Assembly: GCF_003265705.1 (NCBI RefSeq)
Contig: NW_020312787.1
Coordinates: forward strand, 9,130,311-9,194,310
DNA from: Callorhinus ursinus
Taxonomy: Eukaryota > Chordata > Mammalia > Carnivora > Otariidae
Length of the DNA stretch: 64,000 nucleotides
Reading direction: 5' to 3'
The position numbers and the translations under genes are program-made. Below the pieces are notes generated by a model. The model did no database searches. It saw nothing but the letters and a program-made list of their open reading frames with translations, and had not been told where the DNA came from. Below, piece after piece: positions 1 through 11,599 of the stretch. The first letter of the stretch is position 1. Every line of letters starts with the position of its first letter.

Positions 1-1119
1 TAGTGGCCAAGAGAAAAGGAACACAGCCACCATGGTGTGCTTCCTTCCTTGATCCGTCTGGCATCCTGGGACTCTTGCTGACCTCAAATTTTACTAATCC
101 CCCCAAGTATGCAAGTCAGCATGGAGCCAATATCCTTTCAGTTCCTACCTCCTTTTGCTATTTTAAGCCCTGGGGGTTAAGATATGCACATTAATATAGT
201 GTTTATCTTAGAGAAGAGGCTATCTAATATTTTATTTGATACATCTAATTGTATTTGAAGAAGACACTGAATTCTAAAGGTTACTGCCAACGCTAGTACT
301 TCAAGAAAACATTTTTTCATCCTGGTAGTATTGGGTTCTGGCTTAGATCTGAAAGTCCTTTGCTTTGACTCTTTTTAGTATAAAAGACTTGAACTTTAGG
401 TAGGCAACAAGATCAGAAATATATTCTGAACATTAATATTATGTTGTTGATAATAGTATTAACTCAAGATTAATATTTTTAAATGACTATTTTTCACATA
501 TTTCAATGTGACAGAGCACTGTTCACATCATTTACGTAAGTGTTATTTCCTTTGTACTTCTATCCTTTGAGATCTGTAAATGTTCTGAACAACTTAAAGT
601 GTCTTATGTAGATTTAATAGATTTATCAATCTAAAAGTGCTTAGCTGAATTTGACAAATTCAAGAAATACCCAAACTGTTCTTTCTTGACAACTTGAAAA
701 ATGATGACATCTGACCATTTAGGAAAGATAAGAATGCTCACTCCCCAATGTGGCATACCATAAAGAACCTCATTGTATAACACTAGAGTTTGAAGGTGGC
801 AAATCTTTTACAGATTGTTACAGATGTTACAGATGTTCTTGGCCACCAATCTGATAAGCAATCAACTATCAAAAAAGATATATGAAATAAGTAATTAGGA
901 AGCCCATTCCAATGTTGGGCAAATGTCCAGATTTAAGAGATCCCCGAAGTCCCACTTCCCTTAGTTCATGACTGATTTTTCTAATCCTGAAGATTGAAAC
1001 AAAGACTTGATTTTCACTCTGCTCCAATTTACCCATACAGGAATACCCAAAAAAGACCTACTCTGTAGATTGAGTACTAGAAGACAGCATCTTAACCCAA
1101 TTCAACTCAATTCAATAAA
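1..1119. other. Unique-looking AT-rich DNA, no gene seen
   Basis: No recognisable repeat, splice-bounded exon or long open frame is visible. The frame at 3-194 begins with ATG but has no recognisable protein character. Short internal echoes such as the repeated TTACAGATG near 810-835 are below what I would call a repeat family. Confidence 0.5.
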
Positions 1120-1425
1120 TTTGCGGGGGGGGGAGTAGTGAAATGGGTGAAAGGGACCAATTATAAAATAAATAAGCCATGGGGATGTAATGTACAGCAT
1201 GGTAACTATAGTCAGTAATACAGTATTGCAAATTTTAAAGAAGTGAGTCTTAAAACTTCCCACAAGAAAAAAAAATTATAACTTTCTATAGTGTCAATTG
1301 GTAACTAGGCTTATTGTGGTGATCATTTTATAATGTATACATATGTTGAATCATTATGCTGTATGCCTGAAACATGGGACACATGAATAATGATTATTTT
1401 ATTGTAATTCTTCAAAACATGATAT
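1120..1425 (+). mobile_element. L1 3' UTR fragment (5'-truncated)
   Basis: The block has the order typical of mammalian L1 3' UTRs: a G-run, GGGTGAAAGGG, a segment around ATGTAATGTACAGCATGG, then TTATTGTGGTGATCATTTT and a closing GTATGCCTGAAAC segment. No ORF2 sequence precedes it, so it is a short 5'-truncated or fragmented copy. Subfamily is not resolved. Confidence 0.75.
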
Positions 1426-2167
1426 AGAAAAAGGACAAGTTAAAGATTATTTAGCTACAAAATTAACTCTGTAATAAGCGTGGTGTTGATTATTTTCAGG
1501 TTAGGAATAGAAATGCATTCAGGACCATTTGACAAAGACAGTGATCATTAGGCTTAAAGGCTGATAATTGGAGACATAGTAAGTTGAGGCATGCACATAC
1601 TTCTAGCTTACATAACAAGTAAAGGAAAATTAGATTTTTTTTCCACAAAAAGAAATACCCTGGAGATTTTAGATCTCTATTATAAAGGGGAGAAAAATGC
1701 TATTAGAAATTAATCATTTTGTCTTCTGGTGTACCTCTATTTTTTGTACATATTTTTACTTAAGCACTTGTCAAATGATATTATATCTCTTCTCTTCTAA
1801 ACTATTACCTCTCTGAATGTAGGGTTCATGTTTTGTTTGCTCCTGTATAACTGCTAGTACATGGTACATACTCAATTGTTTATTGGTATGTTTAATTAAT
1901 TAATTTTTATTGAAGTATAATTGATATATAATATTAAATGTAATTATCTGAATTATCTATCATTTTCTTTCTCTCCATCAACCCCAAACTGAAACTCAAA
2001 TAATGGAGAAAAAACACACAGCCCCTTCTCAAGGGTGCACACTGGCAACTAAAGTTCCTTTCCAATTCTTCCCCTCCTCCATTCCAGAGAATCTTTTGCT
2101 ATGGACAGCCTAGTTCTTCATCTTTCCTTAAAATGCTATTATTTAGAAACTGTGTATCCCTTGAGTT
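1426..2167. other. Unassigned AT-rich DNA
   Basis: No gene or clear repeat is seen. A short piece near 1900-1950 (TTTTTATTGAAGTATAATTGA) resembles the antisense end of old L1 copies, but it is too short to call alone. Confidence 0.4.
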
Positions 2168-2184
2168 TAGGCTTTTGAAATTTA

Positions 2185-2375
2185 TTTTTTCTAAAGATTT
2201 TATTTATTTATTAGAGAGAGAATGAGAGATAGAGAGCACGAGAGGGGAGAGGGTCAGAGGGAGAAGCAGACTCCCCGCCGAGCAGGGAGCCCGATGTGGG
2301 ACTCCATCCCGGGACTCCAGGATCATGACCTGAGCCGAAGGCAGTCGCTTAACCAACTGAGCCACCCAGGCGCCC
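2185..2375 (-). mobile_element. Can-SINE, minus strand
   Basis: Read on the minus strand this is a complete Can-SINE: a tRNA-derived head (GGCGCCTGGGTGGCTCAG), a body, a CT-rich tract and an AATAAATAAAATC tail. It is flanked by a 17-bp target-site duplication with two differences (2168-2184 and 2376-2392, TAGGCTTYTGAAAYTTA), as expected for L1-driven retroposition. Confidence 0.93.
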
Positions 2376-2404
2376 TAGGCTTCTGAAACTTAAAAGTGGC
2401 TTTT

Positions 2405-2520
2405 TTTTTAAAGTAGGCTCCATGCCCAGCACAGGGCCCAAACTCACCATCCTGTCAGATCAAGACCTGAGCCGAGATCAAGAGTCGGACACTTAACCAA
2501 CTGAACCACCCAGTTGCCCC
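2405..2520 (-). mobile_element. Short, older Can-SINE variant, minus strand
   Basis: The minus strand shows a diverged head (GGGCAACTGGGTGGTTCAG), a B-box-like segment and a GGCATGGAGCCTACTTTAAAA end without the CT-rich tract. This is the short variant also seen at 33385 and 44403. A probable target-site duplication AAAASTGGCTTT flanks it at 2392-2404 and 2521-2533. It sits directly beside the preceding SINE. Confidence 0.85.
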
Positions 2521-2642
2521 AAAACTGGCTTTCCTATTACATCATCCATTCCTGAGACATTAAATGCCAATGACTAAATTAAGAAATATAAGGCAGTTAA
2601 GTAAATGTAGGGGAGAAAACTTGATTATGATAAAAAATATTA

Positions 2643-2831
2643 TTGGGGTGCCTGGGTGGCTCAGTCGGTTGGTTAAGCATCTGTCTTCAGCTTGGGTCAT
2701 GATCTCAGGGTCCTGGGATCAAGCCCTGCATCAGGCTCTCTGCTCAGCAGGGAGTCTGCTTCTCCCTCTCCCTCTGTGCGTTCTCATTCTCTCTCTCTCT
2801 CTCAAATAAATAAATAAAATCTTTTTAAAAA
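2643..2831 (+). mobile_element. Can-SINE, plus strand
   Basis: Full-length element with head GGGGTGCCTGGGTGGCTCAG, a CT-rich tract and an AATAAATAAAATCTTTTT tail. A perfect 14-bp target-site duplication, GATAAAAAATATTA, flanks it at 2629-2642 and 2832-2845. Confidence 0.95.
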
Positions 2832-2984
2832 GATAAAAAATATTAATCTTACTTCAACATTAATAAAATAGGGTAAAACTGAACAACTGAAAATTGCTCT
2901 TCTATTTCTAGTAAGAAAATTTTGTGTTTGAATTCAACGCCTCCTCTCAAGAATACAATTATAAATCAAGAAAGATACATAAAA

Positions 2985-3115
2985 ATTGATTTATTCATTT
3001 AATAGACATTTACTAAATACCTCCTATGGGCCCAATATTGTGCTAGACACTGAAAATCCCAAGTCCCTACCCCAGGGAGCTCACAATCTAGAAGAGAGAC
3101 AAATAATCAGACATT
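2985..3115 (-). repeat. L2 LINE 3' end, minus strand
   Basis: The segment TTTACTAAATACCTCCTATGGG, GTGCTAGACACTG and GGGAGCTCACAATCTAG is the reverse complement of the L2 3' end (normally the CCTGGCACATAGTAGGYGCTCAATAAA region). It is an old, diverged copy with no coding content left. Confidence 0.75.
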
Positions 3116-3149
3116 CCAAAGACAGTGTGACAGATACATAAAAGAAATA

Positions 3150-3630
3150 GAAAGAACACCAAATTATCGGAACAGCCCAAGTGCCCATTGATAGATGAAT
3201 GGATAAAGAAGATATGGTACATATATACAATGGAATATTATTCAGCCATAAAAAGGAATGAAATCTTGCCATTTGCAACAACATGAATGGAGCTAGAGAG
3301 TATAATGCTAAGTGAAATAAGTCAGTCAGGGAAAGACAAATACCACATGATTTCACTCATATGTGGAATTTAAGAAACAAAACAAGCAAAAGGAAAAAGA
3401 GAGAGAGAGGCAAACCAAGAAACAGACTCTTAACTACAGAGAACAAATTGATGGTTACCAGAGGGGAGGTAGGTGGGGGGTATGGGTGAAATAGGTGTGG
3501 GGATTAAGGAGTGCACTTGTGATGAGCACCGGGTGTTGCATGGAAGTATTGAATCACTATTTTGTACACCCGAAATGAATATAACACTGTATCTTAACTA
3601 TACTGGAATTAAAATATATTTAAAAAAAGA
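3150..3630 (+). mobile_element. L1 3' end: ORF2 C-terminus plus carnivore-type 3' UTR
   Basis: The ORF2 C-terminal signature (GATATGGTACATATATACAATGG, GGAATATTATTCAGCC, CAACATGAATGGAGC, ATAAGTCAGTCAG) is followed by the carnivore 3' UTR, with a G-rich stretch around 3466-3480 and GATGAGCACCGGGTGTTG, and a terminal A-rich tail near 3620. It is 5'-truncated. The minus-strand frame at 3081-3356 is an antisense shadow of ORF2. Confidence 0.92.
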
Positions 3631-3639
3631 ATTAATGCA

Positions 3640-4154
3640 TTTCTTATGACCTTGAAATACTACCCAAAAAATGCAGATCCTATAACTGCAGATTCTAACA
3701 AATTAAGTAAGAAATTTTCCATTTATTGCATCATCCGTGTTGGTTTAAGTGAAATATTTAAATCAGTTAACAATTCTCAAGAAAACACATACCTTGTAGA
3801 TAAATATTTCTTAAAGTTTATCCACGGGCAATTTACATCAAAATAACCTTCCTTGGGCGCTTCTGAAATTATTTGATTCCTACATCCCATCTCCAAAGAG
3901 TCTTATCCAGTAAATTGAGTTGAGAACAAGAAGCCTGTATTTTTAACAAGAGATTCTGATACAAATGGTCTGACACCATCTATCCCAAATTTTATTTCCA
4001 TACTTTGTTACTCTAACTATAGCCCTCTTCTTAAAAATGATTGGTTTAAATATCTATAATTATTTAGTAGACAATATATAGTAGTATATTAGGATAGATC
4101 TTAAATGAACTGGTGAATGGTGACATCCACCATTAAATAAACACCTACCATTGT
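3640..4154. other. Unassigned DNA
   Basis: No gene or repeat recognised. The short frame at 3646-3846 shows no family resemblance. Confidence 0.4.
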
Positions 4155-4245
4155 AGGGAAGTGTTGAATCACTATGTTGTACACCTGAATCTAATATTAC
4201 ACTGTGTTTTAACTAACTGGAATTAAAATAAAAACTTTAAAAAAA
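4155..4245 (+). mobile_element. L1 3' terminal fragment
   Basis: Only the last ~90 bp of a carnivore-type L1 remain (GAAGTGTTGAATCACTATGTTG, TACACCTGAAT, TAACTAACTGGAATTAAAATAAAA). It is a strongly 5'-truncated insertion. Confidence 0.85.
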
Positions 4246-4249
4246 TCTA

Positions 4250-4613
4250 CTATTTATTTAGTGTTTACTACATGTCAGGTACTGTGCAAAGTATTTTATA
4301 TAATTATTTAATTTACTCTTCATATGAACCCTGAGATGCATGCATTAAATTCTTTACACATGGGAAAGCCGAAGCTGAGTGAAGTTAAATAACTTGCTGA
4401 AAATCACACAGCGATTAAGCAGCAGAGTCAGAAATGCAACCTAGGCGGGGTGTCCGGGTGCCTCAGTCGGTTGAGTGTCTGACTCTTGGTTTTGGCTCAG
4501 GTCATGGTCTCCTGTCATGGGATCGAGCCCAGAATGGGGCTCCACACTCTGCACAGAGTCTGCTTGAGATTCTCTCTCTCCCTCTCCCTCTACCCCTCCC
4601 CACCCTCGTGCAA

Positions 4614-4644
<31 letters not shown>

Positions 4645-4740
4645 ATCTATTTTTAAAAAAAGAAAGAAATGCAACCCAAGCTATCTGTCTCCAAAGCACT
4701 TACTTTTTGTATCATGCTATAACTGATCTCTAATTTGTTA
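4250..4740 (-). repeat. MIR SINE, split by a Can-SINE
   Basis: 4250-4430 reads as MIR on the minus strand (TTTACTACATGTCAGGTACTGTGC, then GGGAAAGCCGAAGCTGAGTGAAG, AACTTGCTGAAAATCACACAGC). It resumes after the Can-SINE at 4677 with the segment leading to CCAAAGCACTTAC. The MIR therefore predates the Can-SINE, as expected for a pan-mammalian element. Confidence 0.82.
4442..4664 (+). mobile_element. Can-SINE with long (AAAT)n tail, nested in a MIR
   Basis: The head (GGGTGTCCGGGTGCCTCAG) is followed by TGTCTGACTCTTGG, GGATCGAGCCC, a CT-rich body and an AAAT tail at about 4612-4647. A perfect 12-bp target-site duplication, AGAAATGCAACC, lies at 4430-4441 and 4665-4676. Confidence 0.93.
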
Positions 4741-4744
4741 CATT

Positions 4745-4868
4745 GTTATATTACAGATAAGATTACTGAATTTTCCCAAACCACAGAGCTAGTAAATGGC
4801 AGGGCTGAGATTTAAGTCCAAGAAGGCTGGTTTACTGAGCTTCTTGACCACTACACCACACTGCTTCT
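4745..4868 (-). repeat. MIR fragment
   Basis: The series TTACAGATAAG, CACAGAGCTAGTAAATGGCAG, GGGCTGAGATTTAAGTCC and TTGACCACTACACCACACTG is the MIR core and flank read on the minus strand. It could be a second MIR or a rearranged part of the split copy just upstream. Confidence 0.75.
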
Positions 4869-4904
4869 TACAGTGGAGAAAGTATGAGAATGGAAATCTC
4901 TGTT

Positions 4905-5130
4905 CCTAAGTAGCTCTGCAATCATGGACAGATTACTGCCCTAGTACTTTCTTTACTTTCTTTATTGGTTAAATAAGAGGGTTGGACTAAATATAGTATA
5001 TTCTGCACCTGAAGAATATGAAAATAGGTAAAACTGAAGACTCTGACTCAAATTCAAGCCTGGCAACTACCTGACTGAAAAAGCTTAAGCAAATCAGTCA
5101 ACACTCCAAGCCTCAGTATCCAAACCATTT
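4905..5130. repeat. Diverged MIR-like DNA
   Basis: Two stretches resemble MIR cores: one near 4910-5005 (CATGGACAGATTAC..., GGTTAAATAAGAGGGTTGGAC) and one near 5040-5130 (GACTCAAATTCAAGCC..., CAAGCCTCAG). Divergence is high, so family and strand are tentative. Confidence 0.4.
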
Positions 5131-5439
5131 TGCATGTTATCACTAAAAATAATTTCTGGGGTTTCTAAATATGCCACAATCTCCAAACATCAAAAAGGAA
5201 ACTCTTCCAACTTCATGCTGCTGTGTTAACCAATCCAATCAGACAGCCATCTCTCCTACTTTCCTCAACTACTCAGTCTTTAAAGAGTGTTACCTCAGTT
5301 GCGAAACCAAATGTAAATCTACTGATACGGTGTTTGTGTATCCAACCATCTATCCATTTGTTGATTGACTCAGAGCTTATGAGACAGTAGGTACATTATG
5401 TACTATAATAAATTATAAAATACATTATGTGCTAAGTAA

Positions 5440-5718
5440 ATAAGACTATATAATGATAGGTGAGATATAAAGAATATAAATAAAACATAAATCAAACTCT
5501 CAGAAAGCTTACAGTGTACTTGGAAATGGGGAAAGACATTCATTTAGCATCCCATATGATGGCCACTATATTAAAGGTATGAAATGGGCTCTAGGAGAGA
5601 ATAGAGTAAAAGTATTCCAGATAGAAGAAATAGTATGTGTACAAGAACTCTTAGCAGTCCCATATGGCTGAAATATGGAATGTATAAAAGGAAGCGGCAG
5701 GAAAGAAGGATGTACGTG
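5440..5718 (-). repeat. L2 LINE, minus strand, upstream part (split by RAC1 retrocopy)
   Basis: AAAGCTTACAGTGTACTTGG and AGTATTCCAGATAGAAGAAATAGTATGTGTACAAGAACTC match the antisense L2 pattern (GGAGCTTACAKTCTAG..., GCATTCCAGGCAGAGGGAACAG...). It continues after the retrocopy at 6650. The frame at 5635-5961 runs from this L2 into the RAC1 5' UTR and is not a gene. Confidence 0.65.
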
Positions 5719-5735
5719 AAGACAAACAGTGGATT
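5719..5735. repeat. Target-site duplication, left copy (RAC1 retrocopy)
   Basis: AAGACAAACAGTGGATT is repeated exactly at 6633-6649 directly after the poly(A) run. The 17-bp perfect direct repeat marks the integration site. Confidence 0.92.
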
Positions 5736-6632
<897 letters not shown>

Positions 6633-6649
6633 AAGACAAACAGTGGATT

Positions 6650-6985
6650 ACAAATGGTCTTGTTTGCCATACACAAGAGATTGGACATTATACCACAAAT
6701 GACAGGAAGTTATCTAAGGATCTTGAGCAGAAAAGCAATGTGACAATACAACCAGTTAGAAAAATCACTTAAGCTATAACATGGAAGATGTTGGGGCAAT
6801 ACTTGTGGCAGAGAGACCAGTTAGTAAGCTGATAAGAGATAAGAACCTAAACTTTGATAGCTGCAGTAATAATAGATAAAAGGAAACAGTTCCAAGAGAT
6901 ATGCAAAAGGAAGAAATAGATATAACTATTCAGATGCAGGGAATGAAGAAGAGAAACAGGTCTAGGAATCTGGCTGTGATAACAT
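6650..6985 (-). repeat. L2 LINE, minus strand, downstream part
   Basis: TTGAGCAGAAAAGCAATGTGACA, AGAGACCAGTTAGTAAGCTG and GGAATCTGGC resemble antisense L2 (TTGAGCAGAGGAGTGACATGA, GGGAGACCAGTTAGGAGGCT). It continues the L2 interrupted at 5719. Confidence 0.7.
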
Positions 6986-7061
6986 TCAATAACATATGGA
7001 AAACAGTAAATGGAGTAGTTTGAAAGAACACCTAAGGAACACTATTTTGAAACTAGTAACA

Positions 7062-7262
7062 GTGGTTAAGAACATAGGCTTTGTACACAAGAGTGTCATT
7101 TAATATCTGTGTGACCTTGAGAGAGTTCCTTAAACTCCTGAAGTCTCAGTCCTCATCTATAAAGCTGAGGTACTAAGGTAAAAAAAAGAATTGTTCTGAA
7201 GATTAAATCAGCTAACACAAATGAAGCACTTAGAGTACTGGCAAATAAATGGTAATTTCTCA
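7062..7262 (+). repeat. MIR SINE
   Basis: Nearly complete MIR on the plus strand: AGTGGTTAAGAACATAGGCTT, TGTGTGACCTTGAGAGAGTTC, CCTCATCTATAAAG, GAAGATTAAATCAGCTAACAC and GAAGCACTTAGAGTACTGGC follow the consensus order. Confidence 0.88.
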
Positions 7263-7415
7263 AAATAATGTATGTTATCATTATTCCATTGAGTTTGAGG
7301 TGGTTGGAGGTTGTGTAAAGGCAAATGGTAAGAAAAGAGTTGTAACCTTCAAATAAAATTTAAAAAAAAGAGTTGGAAATATGGGTTTGGGACCAGGAAA
7401 AATTCTGAGTATGGA

Positions 7416-7613
7416 TTTTTTTTTTTTTAAGATTTTATTATTTATTTGACAGAGAGACACACAGCGAGAGAGGGAACACAAGCAGGGGGAGTGGGAGAGG
7501 GAGAAGCAGGCTTCCCGCTGAGCAGGGAGCCCCATGTGGGGCTCAATCCCGGGACCCTGGGACCATGACCTGAGCCGAAGGCAGACACTTAATGACTGAG
7601 CCACCCAGCTGCC
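7416..7613 (-). mobile_element. Can-SINE, minus strand
   Basis: The minus strand reads head GGGCAGCTGGGTGGCTCAG, a body and an AATAAATAATAAAATC tail ending in a long T-run at 7417-7428. Flanking duplication is short and unclear (GGATT-like). The minus-strand frame 7281-7604 is a SINE shadow. Confidence 0.92.
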
Positions 7614-7619
7614 CGGATT

Positions 7620-8365
7620 ATGTTTTTTTTAAAAGGTTATGTGGAGTTAGAAAAATTCAATGAATGGATGGCTGAGTAAACACCAACATCTACAAGTCTT
7701 CTGGATGTTTTTCTGAACCACTCATTATCCTAAATATTTGTTTCAAACTATTGCTGAGTCCCAGTTTATAACTCTAGAAACTTTTTTTCCAATAAATCAA
7801 ACCATTTTCCAACCCTTCAGAAGGGTCCTCATATTCAATCTATTCTTAAAATTATTGTTTTTATTTGTATAAATCTGTGATAGAACATTTGTCCATTTCA
7901 GTTCCCCTACAAAACTGTATCATCCTAGAAGACCCTATGGAGTTACATATATACTAAAATATTTCTTCACTGACACACAAATACCACCCACATATAATGG
8001 AAAAGTTATTAATGATTTCTATGTTCATGTACAATTTTGACTCTTGCTTAAGAGCTAGTGGGACTCATGAACAGTGTTAGTCCCAGGAAAAAGTTGTGAC
8101 CAAAAATGGGTTTTGAAAGATCCTTGTCCTTCGGCATCTGTCTGGCGGCACTGTGTACCACAACTGCAGAGTCCTACATGTGAATCTAGTAGCCTACTTT
8201 TTAACTTTAAGGACCTCATTTACTTAAATTGTCCAGAAGCCCTTCTTTTATTAATATTTTCTTTCTACTTTAGAGAGAATAAGGATTCCAGAGCTTCCTC
8301 AGGAAACATAATGATGTTTTTTGGACCAGAGGAAAGGGCAATCACAAAGACCGGGATGCTTACCC
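7620..8365. other. Unassigned DNA
   Basis: No gene or repeat recognised. The plus frame 8074-8451 ends in the ATA microsatellite and has no family resemblance. Confidence 0.4.
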
Positions 8366-8366
8366 T

Positions 8367-8369
8367 CAA

Positions 8370-8405
<36 letters not shown>
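8367..8405. repeat. (AAT)n trinucleotide microsatellite
   Basis: About twelve uninterrupted AAT units. A tract this long and pure is likely length-polymorphic. Confidence 0.97.
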
Positions 8406-8406
<1 letters not shown>

Positions 8407-8604
8407 CAATATTCCACACATGAGACAATGAGAATAATGAGGAAAAGCTGAGGAGAAACTGGTTTAGCAAGTGAGTAGTTATCATACCCCAAGATGTCAA
8501 TGTTCTACTTACTTTGATGCCTGCCAAAATGTTTATAAGATCAGGAGGTTGATCTGCACTGTGTGACCCCAGAACACTTCTCACATTAATAAAAAGAAAG
8601 ATCT

Positions 8605-8735
8605 ATAACAGGACAGATGGTAGCTACACTTGTAATGAACATAGCATAATCTGTAAATTTGTCAAATCCCTAAGTTGTACAGTTGAAACTAATGTAACAT
8701 TGTATGTCAACTATACTCGAATTAAAAAAATGATC
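8605..8735 (+). mobile_element. L1 3' terminal fragment
   Basis: GGACAGATGGTAGCTACACTTG, GAACATAGCATAAT, TGAAACTAATGTAACATTGTATG and CAACTATACTCGAATTAAAAAAA match an L1 3' end. The same type appears at 45700-45838. It is 5'-truncated. Confidence 0.85.
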
Positions 8736-9034
8736 TAAAAATGAACCTTGTACTCTTCAAAGCCAAGTAAGTTAAAATCACACAAACCAGTAAAGAATGC
8801 TTGTAGAATTAATACTCATGAATGAGTTTTATTAATTCATTCAATACAATGAATAGTTTTTATTTTAAAATTACAGTTGAATATGAAAGTATAATATTCT
8901 CCCTTTCAGTAAACTATGTCTATAGAATACAAGCCTTTTCAGACTATCACTGACCCAATGGAAAATTATCCTAGTTAACAACAAAATTTATTCCTTTTCC
9001 ACAAATAACTGAGTACTTTTATAAGCCAGATTCT
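8736..9034. other. Unassigned AT-rich DNA
   Basis: No gene or repeat recognised. Confidence 0.4.
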
Positions 9035-9770
9035 TAATATTCAATGCCCTATGAACTGGGGATATAGCAGGGAAATAAAACATTCAAAAATGCTGGTTGA
9101 TGGAAGGGGAAAAAGGAAGACAAAGAATAACTAAGTATATGAGGAAAACATAGTATGTAAGATGATAAATGCAATGAAGTAGGGGAAAGCTGGTAAGGAG
9201 AATGAGTGTCTGGATTTCCAATGTTACTTAGTGGTGTCCAGAGAAGACCTCACTGAGAAGGTGACATTTGAATAAGGACCTGATGGAAGTGACATACTGG
9301 ACCATGAAGCTATTTGGGCAAGTCAGTTTTCCAGACAAAGAGAACAGGGGCAAAGAATAGATAGACGATAAGCAGGGCAGGAAGCAGAGAAACCAGATAA
9401 GAAGTTTTTGCATAAGATAATAATAGCTTGAACCAGATGAAAAATGGTGGGGTCTAGATGTGTTTCTGAAGGTAGAGCCAACAGTATTCGCTGAAGAATG
9501 GAATGTGGATGAAAGAGAAAAAGAGAAGTCGGGGATGCAGCCAAGGTGTGCAGCCTGAACAAGTACCACAGCATTTTCATTACGGATGAAGACTGAAAAT
9601 CTCACTTGTATTTAGCAACGAAGAAGTTATTGGGGACTTTCACAAGAGCTGTTGTTCATGGAGTGGTAGGAAGAAATTTAAGAAACAATAGGGGGAGAAA
9701 AATTGCAAGTATAGACAGTAAGTAATACTCCTGAAGATTGGAAAAGGAAGGCAAGGAATGAAGGAGGGAG
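9035..9770 (-). repeat. L2 LINE, minus strand (internally deleted)
   Basis: The order of landmarks is that of L2 read in reverse: GACCTCACTGAGAAGGTGACATTTGAATAAGGACCTGATGGAAG (9246-9290), AGCTTGAACCAGATGAAAAATGG, TCTGAAGGTAGAGCCAACAGTATTCGCTG (9464-9492), and ATTTAGCAACGAAGAAGTTATTGGGGAC. The minus-strand frames 9228-9605 and 9323-9580 lie in this relic and contain no intact reverse-transcriptase motif. Confidence 0.85.
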
Positions 9771-10439
9771 AAGTAGGCTCAGCAAAAGAAATCCGTTATT
9801 ATTTACCTTGCAAACTAGACCAGAAAAGTGAAAATAAATATCTTGTCTTTTCAAAGCATTTCACCATATCTCATTTGTGGCTTTTTTGTTTTTTGGTTTT
9901 TGTTTTGCTTCCTTCCCTGTGAGCAGCAAATTAGTAAAATAATGAAGGAATTGGAGCCATTCTAGTCAAATTAAAACAGTGTAACAATAATGCCTCAAAT
10001 TATCTGCAACAAGATATATAAAATAGGCAACAAATCTTTTTTATCAAAAAGTGTGGTAGAACAGTCCCTGGGAAGAGAGCCTAGTGGTTTGATCAGCAAT
10101 AAATAAGGATTATTCCCTTTATTAAAATCCCTGATTACATAAGAAGAACACAAATATTTTTAAAGTGTATCATAGTATCAGTTCTCTCACCATGAAATTT
10201 TAATTCCTGTTGTCTGGTAGACATAGATCTGCTGGAGACAGGAAGCAAAAAAATACCATTCAGCTGAATGAATGAATGAATCATTGAAGTAAACTATAAT
10301 TTCCAAAGTCAGGTCAGGACATCAGGGATAACAACAATGTGGCTCTCTTCAGAAGAGCATGGAAGTTTTTTTTGTTTTGTTTTGTTTTGAAAAGAGTGAA
10401 AAAAGGTACTGATTTGGGGATTCATTCAAAAGATTCCAC
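9771..10439. other. Unassigned DNA with a (TTTTG)n tract
   Basis: No gene seen. Simple sequence is present at about 10364-10389 (TTTTG units) and a short GAATGAATGAATGAAT run lies near 10265-10282. Confidence 0.45.
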
Positions 10440-10610
10440 TAGAGTCTATGTTCCATAACAGTATGGACTAAGTGTGTCTTGTTCCCTGTTGTTTTCCCAA
10501 GGTCTATTTTGGTGCTGGACACATAATAAGAATTCAATAAATATTTCTGAGTGGACAAGTGAATGACTGAAAGCATGCAATAATTAGTTAAATGAATAAA
10601 TGAGTGAACA
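10440..10610 (+). repeat. L2 LINE 3' end
   Basis: GGTGCTGGACACATAATAAGAATTCAATAAATATTTCTGAGTGGA matches the closing segment of L2, and the GAATGAATAAATGAGTGAAC end is the usual degenerate terminal repeat. Confidence 0.75.
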
Positions 10611-11599
10611 GCACCTTAACCTTATATTAGACAATATATCAGAGTTAGGATCTTACATAATAAGACTTAACTAACAAAACTCTTGTGTGATAAACAACCA
10701 CCACACCTAATTCTAACTCTAACCACATATATAGAACACTTTAAAAGACTACATATGTTATCTATATTGACTAACCAGACAAAATATTATTACTAATTTC
10801 ATAGGGATACCAGCTGAAGAAAAACTTAGTTTGGCTTTGTTTGTTTTAGAACCACTAGGAGCTTCTAGCAGTTAGTGTTCCTAAAAGTAAGACAACCTTT
10901 ATTTTGAGAGAACGATGAAGAAATCTGTGACATCACCAAAATATGAATGCTGGTGTGACTGTTTAAATAATATAAACCGGATTAATCCTTGGCCTGACTA
11001 TGCCCTTCTAGAACAAGAGAAAGATTTCCTACATAAATATTAATGTCTCCCACATATCATATCGATATCATTTATGACTAAATAAGAGACTTTTAGAAAT
11101 ATACTGTTCCATATTTTTATTTTCTTGTCTGAGTAGAAACTAGACCATACCCATGGGTGGAGGCAAGCACTCCCCTAAAAGAAACAGATGATTCTTTTTG
11201 TCACCCTGGGGCACTCCTTAGACTGGGCATGAAAAAGAGTTTAGGAGCCTGGGTCCAGGATTCCTATAGATTTCTCTTTGGTGGAGATTGAGCTTGCCTC
11301 ACAATATGATGCCACATGGAAACAAATTGATATGGGGGAAATATCTTGGAGAACTACAATACTGTCTTTATTAATCCATACATTCCCTAGAATAAAATCA
11401 TTTGGAGTATGAGCAACTGTTAGAGGGCATAAGGTGCCACCAAGACTAACTAGAAAAACATAAAAATTCCTTTAGTAGGCCCAGACATGAATTGTGTAAA
11501 AGAAACGAGTATGGAAAAAATTTAACTACCCTATCTATAGGATGGATTTTTATAGTCATGTTTTTGAGTATTACGTTGGAAATGTTTTGTTTTGCCTAT
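10611..11599. other. Unassigned DNA
   Basis: No gene, RNA or repeat family recognised in about 1 kb. Confidence 0.4.
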
